Below, one piece after another: positions 25,772-33,962 of a stretch of DNA of 64,000 nucleotides. The notes beneath the pieces are model-generated. The model searched no databases. It saw only the letters and a list, made by a program, of their open reading frames with translations, and was not told the DNA's origin. Numbering within the stretch: position 1 is the first letter of the stretch; each line of letters starts with the position of its first letter. Position numbers and translations under genes: made by a program. This DNA is from JBCBWG01 sp038523925. GTDB taxonomy: Bacteria > Pseudomonadota > Alphaproteobacteria > Rhizobiales > Hyphomicrobiaceae. Location: assembly GCA_038523925.1 (NCBI GenBank), contig JBCBIY010000003.1:1-64000 (forward strand), written 5' to 3'.

Positions 25772-26218
25772 ATGGCAAGAGCCGGCGGATGTCAGTGCGG
25801 CGCGGTCCGCTACACGCTCAGCCTCGAGCGACCCGTTGTCTACGCCTGCCATTGCAGCGAGTGCCAGAAACAATCGGCTTCCGCGTTTGGGCTCTCGGTG
25901 CCGATTACGCGGGCGGATATCGATGTGACCGGACCGCTCGCGACCTACGTTCGCCCGACCGATAGCGGCACGTCGACGACCTGCCACTTCTGCCCGAAGT
26001 GCGGCACGCGCATTTATCATCAGTCCGCGCGGTCGACGGACAACGTGACGCTCAAGGGTGGCACGCTTGATGACCCGTCGGACCTCTCGCCCGCCGCGCA
26101 CATCGGGACGAGGCGAAAGCATAGCTGGATTGCGATACCTGATGACGCGCCGCAGTTCCCCGAGCAACCGGACGATTTGAAGGCCTGGCGCGATACGCTG
26201 ATCGCGAAAGGTAGGTAA
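25772..26218 (+). CDS. GFA-family (CENP-V/GFA domain) protein
   Basis: Zinc-binding protein of 148 residues of the Gfa fold: CQCGAVRY at the N-terminus, CHCSECQKQS near 32-41 and CHFCPKCGTRIYH near 74-86 provide the expected cysteine ligands. The family is named after a glutathione-dependent formaldehyde-activating enzyme, but most members have no tested activity. GGAGG precedes ATG 25772. It follows the SAF oxidoreductase by 27 bases and precedes a second GFA-fold gene, so the three could be co-transcribed. Confidence 0.85.
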   Translation: MARAGGCQCGAVRYTLSLERPVVYACHCSECQKQSASAFGLSVPITRADIDVTGPLATYVRPTDSGTSTTCHFCPKCGTRIYHQSARSTDNVTLKGGTLDDPSDLSPAAHIGTRRKHSWIAIPDDAPQFPEQPDDLKAWRDTLIAKGR

Positions 26219-26296
26219 CCGTCCTGTCCGGCCCGCACCTATATCCGGTGCGCCCAGATGGGCACCTGACGATGGTGATTCACAAAGAGCATTTCG

Positions 26297-26893
26297 ATGG
26301 TTGCTCTCTCGTGCAAATGCGGAAAAGTCCGCGGCACCGTTGATGATGCCGCGCTCAAAGACATGAACCGGGTCATCTGCCACTGCACCGGATGCCAATC
26401 CTTCGCGCGGTTTCTGTCGCGGCCAGATATCCTCGACCACGCCGGCGGGTCTGACATCGTCCAATTCGCGCCCGCAGCCGTGACCATCACACAGGGCGAA
26501 GACCGGATTGCGGGTGTGCGCATCACCAAGAGCGGGCCCTACCGGTTCTACGCGACCTGCTGCAACACACCGCTCGGCAACTCCGTCAGCCCGGCGCTGC
26601 CGGTGATCGGGATCGTCGCATCAACGCTCGACACGAAGGGCCAGTCGAACGACGAAGTGTTTGGCCCTCCGGACGGCATCACCAACATCGAGCATGCCAC
26701 CGCCGATGTGCCCGGCGGCGCAAAAGGGATACCGGCAGGACTGATCATGCGGTTTCTCGGCCGGATCGCGAAGTGGCGGTTCACCGGCCGCGGCTGGCCA
26801 CACCCATTCTTCGACAAAGCAACCGGCAAGCCGCGCTACCCCATCGCTGTCGTCAGCGAAGATCAACGCGAAGGTCTCCGCGCTACTGGTTGA
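26297..26893 (+). CDS. GFA-fold protein (DUF6151-like)
   Basis: Second cysteine-rich GFA-fold protein, 198 residues: CKCGKVRG at the start, CHCTGCQSFARFL near 28-40 and YATCCNTPLGN near 84-94. The C-terminal half (WRFTGRGWPHPFFD) is longer than in simple GFA proteins and resembles the DUF6151 group. It is adjacent to and in the same direction as the GFA gene at 25772, but too diverged for a recent duplicate. Function unknown. Confidence 0.7.
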   Translation: MVALSCKCGKVRGTVDDAALKDMNRVICHCTGCQSFARFLSRPDILDHAGGSDIVQFAPAAVTITQGEDRIAGVRITKSGPYRFYATCCNTPLGNSVSPALPVIGIVASTLDTKGQSNDEVFGPPDGITNIEHATADVPGGAKGIPAGLIMRFLGRIAKWRFTGRGWPHPFFDKATGKPRYPIAVVSEDQREGLRATG

Positions 26894-26920
26894 CCGGGAC
26901 CACGGGCGCCTGCCCGTCGC

Positions 26921-27343
26921 TTAGTGCTCGCCGATATTGCGGTGGCGGGCGTTGGCGCCGCGTTCGAGCGCGGCAGCCGTCAGTTTGTCGATGCGCAGTT
27001 GCCGGGCCAGCAAGTCGAGCAGCCGGCGCTCTTCCGGCCGGATTGCGTGATCGGAGACCGCCACTTCCGTTGCCAGCACGTAGGCCGTCTCGCGCAGGTG
27101 CGCGGGCAAGCCGTCATCGATCATCTGCAAGACGCGCTCAAGCCCGTCAGGACCCGAGACGACCTCCTGGCAGCCCTTCGCCTCAGGGATCAACTCGTCG
27201 GAATCAAAATCGCGGAACGGCGGCAGCTCCTGCACCATCGTGCCGATCCGCCGGAGCTCGGTGTCGCGCATGTTCCCATCGACCGCCGACATCGTGATCA
27301 TCGCATAGATGAGAGCCTGTTCCGGGGTCAGCGTGTCCGCCAT
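26921..27343 (-). CDS. TerB-like protein
   Basis: Helical protein of 140 residues resembling the TerB/DjlA N-terminal domain (YAMITMSAVDGNMRDTEL, a VSDHAIRPEERRLLDLLARQL segment). TerB was named from tellurite resistance operons, but single-domain homologs are widespread and of unknown role. No other ter genes are nearby. ATG 27343 has GGAG six bases upstream, while the longer frame runs into the start of the lysyl-tRNA synthetase gene. It diverges from that gene. Confidence 0.75.
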   Translation of the reverse strand: MADTLTPEQALIYAMITMSAVDGNMRDTELRRIGTMVQELPPFRDFDSDELIPEAKGCQEVVSGPDGLERVLQMIDDGLPAHLRETAYVLATEVAVSDHAIRPEERRLLDLLARQLRIDKLTAAALERGANARHRNIGEH

Positions 27344-27455
27344 CGGGGTCTCCAAAGCCTGTGGGTGGGAATAACGGCGCGCCGGGTTTGCGTCGCCGCG
27401 CAAGCTATAGCACAACGCGGCGACCCAGAAATCCGGCGGAATAAGGGCTTTGACC

Positions 27456-29063
27456 ATGGCGGCCGCGACAGATGATCAGACGCTTGTGAGCCTCGCCGCG
27501 GAGGCAAAGGCCTGGCCGTTCGAAGAGGCGCGCCGGCTGATCAAGCGGCTGGACCGCGTCGATCCCGAGGGCACAAAGACGGTCGTGTTCCAGACGGGCT
27601 ACGGCCCCTCCGGCCTGCCGCACATCGGCACGTTTGGAGAGGTGGCGCGGACATCGATGGTGCGCACCGCATTCGATCTGCTGACCGGCGGCGCGCGGAC
27701 GTCGCGGCTCATCTGTTTCTCTGACGACATGGACGGCCTCAGGAAGGTGCCGGACAATGTTCCGAACAAGGAGATGCTGGAAGCGCATCTCGAACAGCCG
27801 CTGTCGACGATCCCGAGTCCGTTCTCGAACGCGCACCCAAGCTTCGCGGCGCACAACAACGCAAAGCTTTGCGCCTTCCTCGACCAGTTCGGCTTCGACT
27901 ACGAGTTCTTCTCAGCCACCGAGTGCTATCGCTCGGGCATGATGGACGCGACGCTGCTGAAGATGCTGGCCGCCTACGACAAGGTGATGGACATCATCTT
28001 GCCGACGCTCGGGCCAGAGCGGCAGGCGACGTACTCTCCCTTCCTCCCGATCTGCCCGCGCACGGGCAAGGTGCTGCAGGTGGCGATGATCGCGCGCGAC
28101 GTGGACGCGGGTACGATCACCTACCGCGATCCAGAGACGGGAGAGGAGGTGACCACCGGTGTCACGGGCGGCAAGGTCAAGTGCCAATGGAAAGCGGACT
28201 GGGCGCTCAGATGGTCGGCACTCGCCGTTGACTATGAGATGGCCGGCAAAGACCTCATCGATTCCGTCACGCTGTCCTCGCGGATCTGCAAGGCGCTTGG
28301 CGGCGTGCCGCCGGAAGGCTTCAACTTTGAGCTGTTCCTCGATGAGAAGGGCGAGAAGATCTCAAAGTCCAAGGGCAACGGGATCACGATCGATGAGTGG
28401 CTGACTTACGCCAGCCCCGAGAGCCTGTCGCTCTACATGTTCCAGAAGCCGAAGTCGGCAAAAAAGCTCCACTTCGACGTCATCCCGAAGACGGTCGACG
28501 AGTACCTGACCTTCCTTGGCAAGCTTCCGGAGGAAGCGCCCGACCGCCAGCTCGCGAACCCGGTCTGGCATGTCCATGCCGGCAAGCCGCCAGCCTCGGA
28601 GGCGCCGGTTAGCTTCGGGTTGATGCTGAACCTCGTCGCCGCGTCGAATGCCGAGGATAAGGGCACGCTCTGGGGCTTCATCAAGCGCTACGCGCCGGGC
28701 ACGTCGCCGGAGACCCATCCGCTGCTCGATGAGCTGGCGGGCTATGCGGTCACCTACTATCGCGACTTCGTGCTGCCGAACAAAACCTACCGCGCGCCAA
28801 CGCAGGAGGAGCGGTCCGCGCTTGAGGCCCTGGAGCAGGCGCTCGGCGCATTCGGTGGCCAGCCGACAGCGGAAGACCTGCAGACCGTGGTCTACGAGAC
28901 CGGCAAAGCCAACGGGTTCGCCGACAACCTGCGCGACTGGTTCCGCGCGATCTACGAAGTCCTCCTCGGCCAGACGCAAGGACCGCGGTTCGGTTCGTTC
29001 ATTGCGCTCTACGGCGTCGACGAAACCCGGCAGATGATCCGCGACGGCCTCGCGCGCGGCTGA
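27456..29063 (+). CDS. lysK: Class I lysyl-tRNA synthetase
   Basis: Charges tRNA-Lys in the cytoplasm. The 535-residue protein is of the class I type found in archaea, spirochaetes and many alphaproteobacteria: the HIGH-like motif reads PSGLPHIGTFGEV and the KMSKS-like motif reads EKISKSKGNG. FSDDMDGLRK and YRSGMMD are further family stretches. I chose ATG 27456 over the TTG at 27450 because AAGGG is eight bases from the ATG. No class II lysS is visible in this window. Confidence 0.95.
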   Translation: MAAATDDQTLVSLAAEAKAWPFEEARRLIKRLDRVDPEGTKTVVFQTGYGPSGLPHIGTFGEVARTSMVRTAFDLLTGGARTSRLICFSDDMDGLRKVPDNVPNKEMLEAHLEQPLSTIPSPFSNAHPSFAAHNNAKLCAFLDQFGFDYEFFSATECYRSGMMDATLLKMLAAYDKVMDIILPTLGPERQATYSPFLPICPRTGKVLQVAMIARDVDAGTITYRDPETGEEVTTGVTGGKVKCQWKADWALRWSALAVDYEMAGKDLIDSVTLSSRICKALGGVPPEGFNFELFLDEKGEKISKSKGNGITIDEWLTYASPESLSLYMFQKPKSAKKLHFDVIPKTVDEYLTFLGKLPEEAPDRQLANPVWHVHAGKPPASEAPVSFGLMLNLVAASNAEDKGTLWGFIKRYAPGTSPETHPLLDELAGYAVTYYRDFVLPNKTYRAPTQEERSALEALEQALGAFGGQPTAEDLQTVVYETGKANGFADNLRDWFRAIYEVLLGQTQGPRFGSFIALYGVDETRQMIRDGLARG

Positions 29064-29120
29064 CCGCGCGCCGCGCAATCCTTCGGCCGCCACGCCGCGA
29101 TCTATCGTCGGTCGCGATCG

Positions 29121-30992
29121 CTAGGTCGGTGACGCCTTGCGTCGTCCGAGCCACGAGCGGCGGACAGCGCGCTTGCGGCCGGCCCGGGCCGGCTTGTCCT
29201 CCGCATCGACACCGAAAGGCCCCGGAATGCCGGCTGGCTCACCGTCGATGCGGAAGACGGTTTTGAAGGCGTCAATGAGCGCCAGATGCCGCTCCTGCAT
29301 GAGCGCGTGCTCCCAGATCGCATCGCCGATCAACCGATGCGTCGTCTGAAAGTGGCCCGTGATCGGGCAGCCGGCGAATGCCTTGCGCTTTGACGGCCAA
29401 TCATCCTGACCGAAAGCCTGGTTACTCTCCTCGTTGATGAGCGCCAGGTTGCCGAGGCACGAAGCGAGCTGCACGCGCATGGCGTGGTCCGGATACATAT
29501 CGCGCCATTGGCTCTCTCGCGGCAGCGACGGCCCCTTCGGCACGATGTGCTCGATTGAAAGCCGCTCGTTCTTCGGCAGGTCATCGGAGAAGTAGTCGGG
29601 GAACGAGCCGACGCTGCGGCCAGCAAGATGCGCTTCGATGCGCAAGAGGACGCCCTTGCCCGTCCGGTTTGGAGTCTCATCGAGGCGCGTCTCGCAAGCG
29701 CGCAACACGTTCGCCTGCTGCGCCGGCGTCAGCGCAAAGAGCCGCGCGGGGTCGATGCCATCACCCTCGGCCTTGATCTGTTTGTTGATCGCAGCAAATG
29801 CCTTGCGCCGCTCGCTTCGCACGCGGTGAAGCAGCATCATCGCATGGGCAAACCGGTCGAGTTCGCTGAGGAATGTCGCGAGCTGCGGGCTGTTCATCGG
29901 CAGGCGGCTGAGCCCCAGCATCGCGGTCGCAACCCATTCGTCATCAGCGCACTGTTCGAGAAGCGCCAGGCACTGCAGCCGCTCCCGGATCTCCGGCGAG
30001 ACATCCATCGCGCGGAAGTCGCAGCGGGTGAGAAGGTAGGCCTCCGCCATCGGCCGGAACACCAGACCGGTAAAGCGCTTCGGCCCGCCGTGGGCGACGA
30101 CTGCGCGCTTCAAGTCCGTGATCATGCGCTGGCGCGACCAGCCCTGGACGGCGACCAGGTGCGTAAAAAACGTCTTGTCGCGATTGCTGGCCTGACGGTC
30201 GCCGGCCTTGTAACGCGCGATCTGCTCGACAATCGGCGCGTAGCGATCGCGCTCCTCACGCGAGAGCGGGCCGATCACTTCCGCGATGACGATGTCCTCG
30301 CCCTTCAGAGGCTGCCCACGCGCGTTGATCGAAAGGAAAATCTGGTAGGCGTAATCGAGGCTGTCGCACCGGATGACGAGGACGCGCGTGTCATGGCGCA
30401 ACAGGTCGATGAGCGCGTGGCGCAGCGCCTCGTTGGCTTCCCCGCTCAAGCGCGACAGGAAGAACTTGCGCACAGCCTCCATGTTCTTTTGCGAGCTTGA
30501 GATTGGCTTGAGCACGGCAGAGCGCCGCGGGCTCTGCGTGGCGCCCACCTTCTGGATCGCGCGCATGAAGAAGCTGCGGTCCTGAGATCGGGGGGCCAGA
30601 TGAAAGTTGTTGCCGGCGCCATCCGCATTGGACGACCAAACTGCGATCATCCGGTGGAGTTGCTGCCGGCGCGCCTTACTCTTTTCGAGATCGCGCAGAA
30701 CGGCGAACAGGATCGTGAACGTGATGAGCCGTTGCTGGCCATCAACAATCAGCGTGGTTCGAACGGGGTCCGAGGGCTCAGGCGCAGCAAAGAGCATCGA
30801 CCCGAGGAACAGCGGGGGTACGTCGTCAGAGGCCGCGATGTCTTCGCACGCGACTTCGAGATCATCGAGCAACTCCTCCGCTTCCGCGGCGGCCCACTGG
30901 TAATCGCGCTGAAAGTCCGGGAGTTCGTAACAGAAGTTGCCCGACAGCAGCTCTCCAATCGTGCGCTCCTCTGTCTTCAGTTCGTATGCCAC
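29121..30992 (-). CDS. DUF262-DUF1524 protein (GmrSD/SspE-like putative nuclease)
   Basis: The protein has about 623 residues. The N-terminal DUF262 domain has the nucleotide-binding motif IVDGQQRLITF (near 85) plus FLSINARGQPLKGEDI. The C-terminal DUF1524 HNH-type nuclease domain shows LSIEHIVPKG and CLGNLALINEESN. This two-domain order is that of GmrSD-type type IV restriction enzymes and of SspE, which act on modified phage DNA or during phosphorothioate-based defence. It stands alone: no modification genes, integrase or other defence gene is adjacent. I chose GTG 30992, with GAGG upstream; a TTG directly before it is the alternative. Its GC content looks like the surroundings. A defence role is inferred from the family. 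Confidence 0.8.
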   Translation of the reverse strand: MAYELKTEERTIGELLSGNFCYELPDFQRDYQWAAAEAEELLDDLEVACEDIAASDDVPPLFLGSMLFAAPEPSDPVRTTLIVDGQQRLITFTILFAVLRDLEKSKARRQQLHRMIAVWSSNADGAGNNFHLAPRSQDRSFFMRAIQKVGATQSPRRSAVLKPISSSQKNMEAVRKFFLSRLSGEANEALRHALIDLLRHDTRVLVIRCDSLDYAYQIFLSINARGQPLKGEDIVIAEVIGPLSREERDRYAPIVEQIARYKAGDRQASNRDKTFFTHLVAVQGWSRQRMITDLKRAVVAHGGPKRFTGLVFRPMAEAYLLTRCDFRAMDVSPEIRERLQCLALLEQCADDEWVATAMLGLSRLPMNSPQLATFLSELDRFAHAMMLLHRVRSERRKAFAAINKQIKAEGDGIDPARLFALTPAQQANVLRACETRLDETPNRTGKGVLLRIEAHLAGRSVGSFPDYFSDDLPKNERLSIEHIVPKGPSLPRESQWRDMYPDHAMRVQLASCLGNLALINEESNQAFGQDDWPSKRKAFAGCPITGHFQTTHRLIGDAIWEHALMQERHLALIDAFKTVFRIDGEPAGIPGPFGVDAEDKPARAGRKRAVRRSWLGRRKASPT

Positions 30993-31072
30993 CAAGCCTC
31001 GCTTCGCCGGGAAGGATCAGGAAGCACGGCCCGGTCTGTCAAAAATCTGCGTGCTTCCGAAAGAAGCAACGT

Positions 31073-31900
31073 CTAGTTGCGCGCGGCGATCCAGTCCATG
31101 GCTGAGGTTGGCAGAACACGCTTCATCGCGGCTGCAGCATGCGTGGGTGTGGTGATGCGGTAACGCGCGCTCGGACGCGGTTCTGTGACCGCCATGACGA
31201 GCTTCGCCGCGACAGCCTCTGGCGGCATCTTGAATGTCTGCGTACCGCCCGCCTTCATCTTCTCGAGAAGGTCGCGGTAGACCTCCGCATGAACGGAGCC
31301 GTCCATGTCGATCGTCGTCTCCGCCTGCTCGAGCGCGCGGTCGACAAACTTCGTCTCTATCGGGCCGGGCTCGATCAGAACGACATGAATGTTCGTGTTG
31401 CGCAGCTCGAGCCGCAGCGCGTCCGTCAGCCCTTCCATCGCGAATTTTGACGCGCAGTACGCACCGCGGAACGGGGCTGAAATGAACCCAAGAACAGAAG
31501 AGCACTGGACGATCCGGCCGTTGCCAGCCGCGCGCATCGCCGGCAGCACCCGGCGGATCAATTCGTGCCCGCCAAACACGTTGACCTCAAACTGCTCGCG
31601 CAAATGTTCGACGGCGACGTCTTCGATCGCACCCGGCTGCGCGTAGCCCGCATTGTTAAAGAGCGCGCCGATCTTGCCGTCGTTAGCCGTCAGGACCTTG
31701 GCCACGCACGCCTCAATTGAAGCGCCATCGCGCAGCTCAAGCGCGACCGGCGTCACGTTCGGGATCGTCTTCAAGCGGTCGAGGTCGTCCTGCTCCCGGG
31801 CCGTCGCAAAAACCCGCCAGCCGCGTTCCGCCATGGCGCGGGCGGAAGCGAGCCCGATGCCCGACGAACACCCAGTAATCAGTATCGATTGGTCGCGCAC
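31073..31900 (-). CDS. Short-chain dehydrogenase/reductase
   Basis: NAD(P)-dependent oxidoreductase of 275 residues: TGCSSGIGLAS cofactor loop near the N-terminus, NNAGY near 87, active-site Ser in CSSVLG, and YCASK (Tyr and Lys catalytic). It resembles the classical SDRs that reduce ketones or retinol-like substrates, but the substrate is unknown. The start is GTG 31900, strongly supported by AAGGAGG seven bases upstream. It lies 80 bases downstream of the DUF262 start on the same strand. Confidence 0.85.
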   Translation of the reverse strand: MRDQSILITGCSSGIGLASARAMAERGWRVFATAREQDDLDRLKTIPNVTPVALELRDGASIEACVAKVLTANDGKIGALFNNAGYAQPGAIEDVAVEHLREQFEVNVFGGHELIRRVLPAMRAAGNGRIVQCSSVLGFISAPFRGAYCASKFAMEGLTDALRLELRNTNIHVVLIEPGPIETKFVDRALEQAETTIDMDGSVHAEVYRDLLEKMKAGGTQTFKMPPEAVAAKLVMAVTEPRPSARYRITTPTHAAAAMKRVLPTSAMDWIAARN

Positions 31901-32006
31901 GTCGGCGCCTCCTTATGAACTCGCAACAATGCCTATGCCGCCAAATCTCGCGTCATGATAAAGCTCGGGTCAACCAAACCGATCCAAGCCAGATGGACTT
32001 GATCCC

Positions 32007-33140
32007 ATGCGTAACATGACCCGACAGACCTTCGCCGCTCAGGCCGGTGGGCATATTGACAGCGCAACGGGCGCGGTCGTCCCGCCGATCCATGTCGCAA
32101 CGACATTTGAGCGCGAAGCCGACACGACTTACGCGCATGGCCTGATCTACAGCCGCGACGGCCACCCAAGCGCGATGCAATGCGAGGCTGTGATTTCCGA
32201 GTTGGAAGGTGGGGCGGAGACCCGCGTGTTCGCGTCCGGGCTGGCGGCGGCGACCACGCTGTTCCAAGCGATTGAGCGGCCGTGCCACGTGATCGCGCCA
32301 CAGGTCATGTATTGGTCGCTGCGCAACTGGCTAAAGAACGAGGCGCCGACCTACGGCATCGACGTCACCTTCGTCGACACAACCAACACCGGCGCGATCT
32401 CCGATGCGGTGCAGGCCGGCCGGACAAAGCTCATCTGGCTTGAGACGCCGAGCAACCCCACCTGGTCCATCAGTGACATCGCGAAAACGGCCGAAATTGC
32501 AAAACGCGCAGGGGCAGCCCTCGCAGTCGATTCAACCGCTGCCTCGCCGGTCTGCTCCAATCCGCTCGCGCTCGGCGCGGACGTCGTCATGCACTCAGCA
32601 ACAAAGTACCTCAACGGTCATTCAGACGTGCTCGCTGGCAGCCTGACGTTCGCGAAGGCCGACGCGCTGTTCGAACACTCAGCGAGCCTCAGGACATCGC
32701 AAGGCGCGATGCTCGGTCCGTTTGAATGCGCGTTGCTGTTGCGCGGCATGCGCACCGTCTACGTCCGCGTGGCGCAGCAATGCACGAATGCCATGGCGAT
32801 TGCGGAACGCTTTGCCGGCGACAAGCGCGTTGCAGCCGTCCACTATCCGGGCTTGCCGCAGAGCCAGGGCCACGACATCGCGCGCGCGCAGATGCCGGGC
32901 GGCTTTGGCGGCATGCTTTCGATCCGCTGCAGTGGCGGCCGCGCCCACGCGATCGAGACCGCGGCGAAACTCGAGATCTGGAAACGCGCCACATCGCTCG
33001 GCGGCGTTGAGAGCCTCGTCGAGCATCGCGCCAGCATCGAAGGCCCGGGCACGCCGTGCCCCGACGACCTGTTGCGGCTCTCGACCGGCATTGAAAGCGC
33101 AGATGACCTGATCGCTGATCTGGACACAGCGCTCGGCTGA
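32007..33140 (+). CDS. Cys/Met-metabolism PLP enzyme (cystathionine gamma-synthase/beta-lyase family)
   Basis: PLP-dependent enzyme of 377 residues. Family signatures are a YSRDGHPSAMQCEAVISELEGG segment, the FASGLAA loop, the IWLETPSNPTW segment, AVDSTAASPV and the PLP lysine in HSATKYLNGHSD. It may make or break cystathionine or act on another sulfur amino acid. Only residue-level testing can separate MetB, MetC and MetZ types. A second ATG at 32016 is possible. No other methionine genes are adjacent. Confidence 0.85.
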   Translation: MRNMTRQTFAAQAGGHIDSATGAVVPPIHVATTFEREADTTYAHGLIYSRDGHPSAMQCEAVISELEGGAETRVFASGLAAATTLFQAIERPCHVIAPQVMYWSLRNWLKNEAPTYGIDVTFVDTTNTGAISDAVQAGRTKLIWLETPSNPTWSISDIAKTAEIAKRAGAALAVDSTAASPVCSNPLALGADVVMHSATKYLNGHSDVLAGSLTFAKADALFEHSASLRTSQGAMLGPFECALLLRGMRTVYVRVAQQCTNAMAIAERFAGDKRVAAVHYPGLPQSQGHDIARAQMPGGFGGMLSIRCSGGRAHAIETAAKLEIWKRATSLGGVESLVEHRASIEGPGTPCPDDLLRLSTGIESADDLIADLDTALG

Positions 33141-33359
33141 GCGCGTTAACCCCCCGCGCGCCGCCCACCGGCGGCGTTGGATTTAAGTCCTAGCCCAATG
33201 GTCGTCCGCCAGCGTTTGACCGCCGGCATCTCCCGCAGGCACGGGCGGTTGCGCGCGACGCGATCGCGAAACACTCGCAATGCCTATTCATGCGAAAGTC
33301 TGGCCCCGACCTTGGCCCAATTCACCCTGTCCGAACCGCACCCATAGTTGATTGGAGCG

Positions 33360-33917
33360 ATGCGCCGGTGCGTCGCCGGCAACGATTTGGATCCCTGCAA
33401 CGTGGCGACGATTTCGAAAACCCTGGCTCGCTTTGTGCGCGAGTCTCCGATCGCGCTTACGCTTGCGTCGCCGGGATTCGATGACTGCCCACTTGTGCTC
33501 GTGAACGACGCATTCTCGCGGCTGACCGGGTATCCGGCCGACTATGCACTCGGCCGCAATTGCCGTTTCCTGCAGGGAAGCCAGACCGAGCCTGAGGCGC
33601 GCGACAAACTTCGCGTCGCAATCGAGAATCAGACCGAAGCAATCGTGCCCATCACGAACTATCGCCGCGACGGGTCGAAGTTCCGCAATCTCGTGTTCGT
33701 GTTCCCGGTCTTCGGGCCGGGCGGCAAGATGCTCTACATGATGGGATCGCAGTACGACGTGACCGCGCCATCGCGCACGATCTCCCCGCGCGAGTATGGC
33801 CAGATCCTCGATGAGACGATCTCGATCAGCAACCCGTTGCTTGCGACCGAGGAAGACCTGCACATTGACTTTGGCAACTTTGACCCCGAGCGGATCGCAG
33901 ACCTCGTGAAGGACTAG
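33360..33917 (+). CDS. Short LOV-domain blue-light receptor protein
   Basis: A photoreceptor of 185 residues with one LOV (PAS) domain and no effector domain. It carries the canonical photoactive loop GRNCRFLQ with Cys68, the cysteine that forms the flavin adduct, Asn100 and Asn110 that contact flavin, and the conserved Gln131 on the last strand (GSQYDVT). About 45 residues follow the LOV core, ending in an acidic helix. The overall plan resembles the short LOV protein RsLOV of Rhodobacter sphaeroides. The start is uncertain: ATG 33360 or GTG 33402. No kinase or partner is adjacent, so output probably relies on dimer change or another protein. Confidence 0.88.
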   Translation: MRRCVAGNDLDPCNVATISKTLARFVRESPIALTLASPGFDDCPLVLVNDAFSRLTGYPADYALGRNCRFLQGSQTEPEARDKLRVAIENQTEAIVPITNYRRDGSKFRNLVFVFPVFGPGGKMLYMMGSQYDVTAPSRTISPREYGQILDETISISNPLLATEEDLHIDFGNFDPERIADLVKD

Positions 33918-33962
33918 GCCGCCGCCCGCCGACGAACGTCACACGGGCCAGCGCGCCCCCGC

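Noticed and set aside
29121..30992. Defence island around the DUF262-DUF1524 gene
   Set aside because: Both flanks are ordinary metabolic or housekeeping genes (class I LysRS and an SDR).
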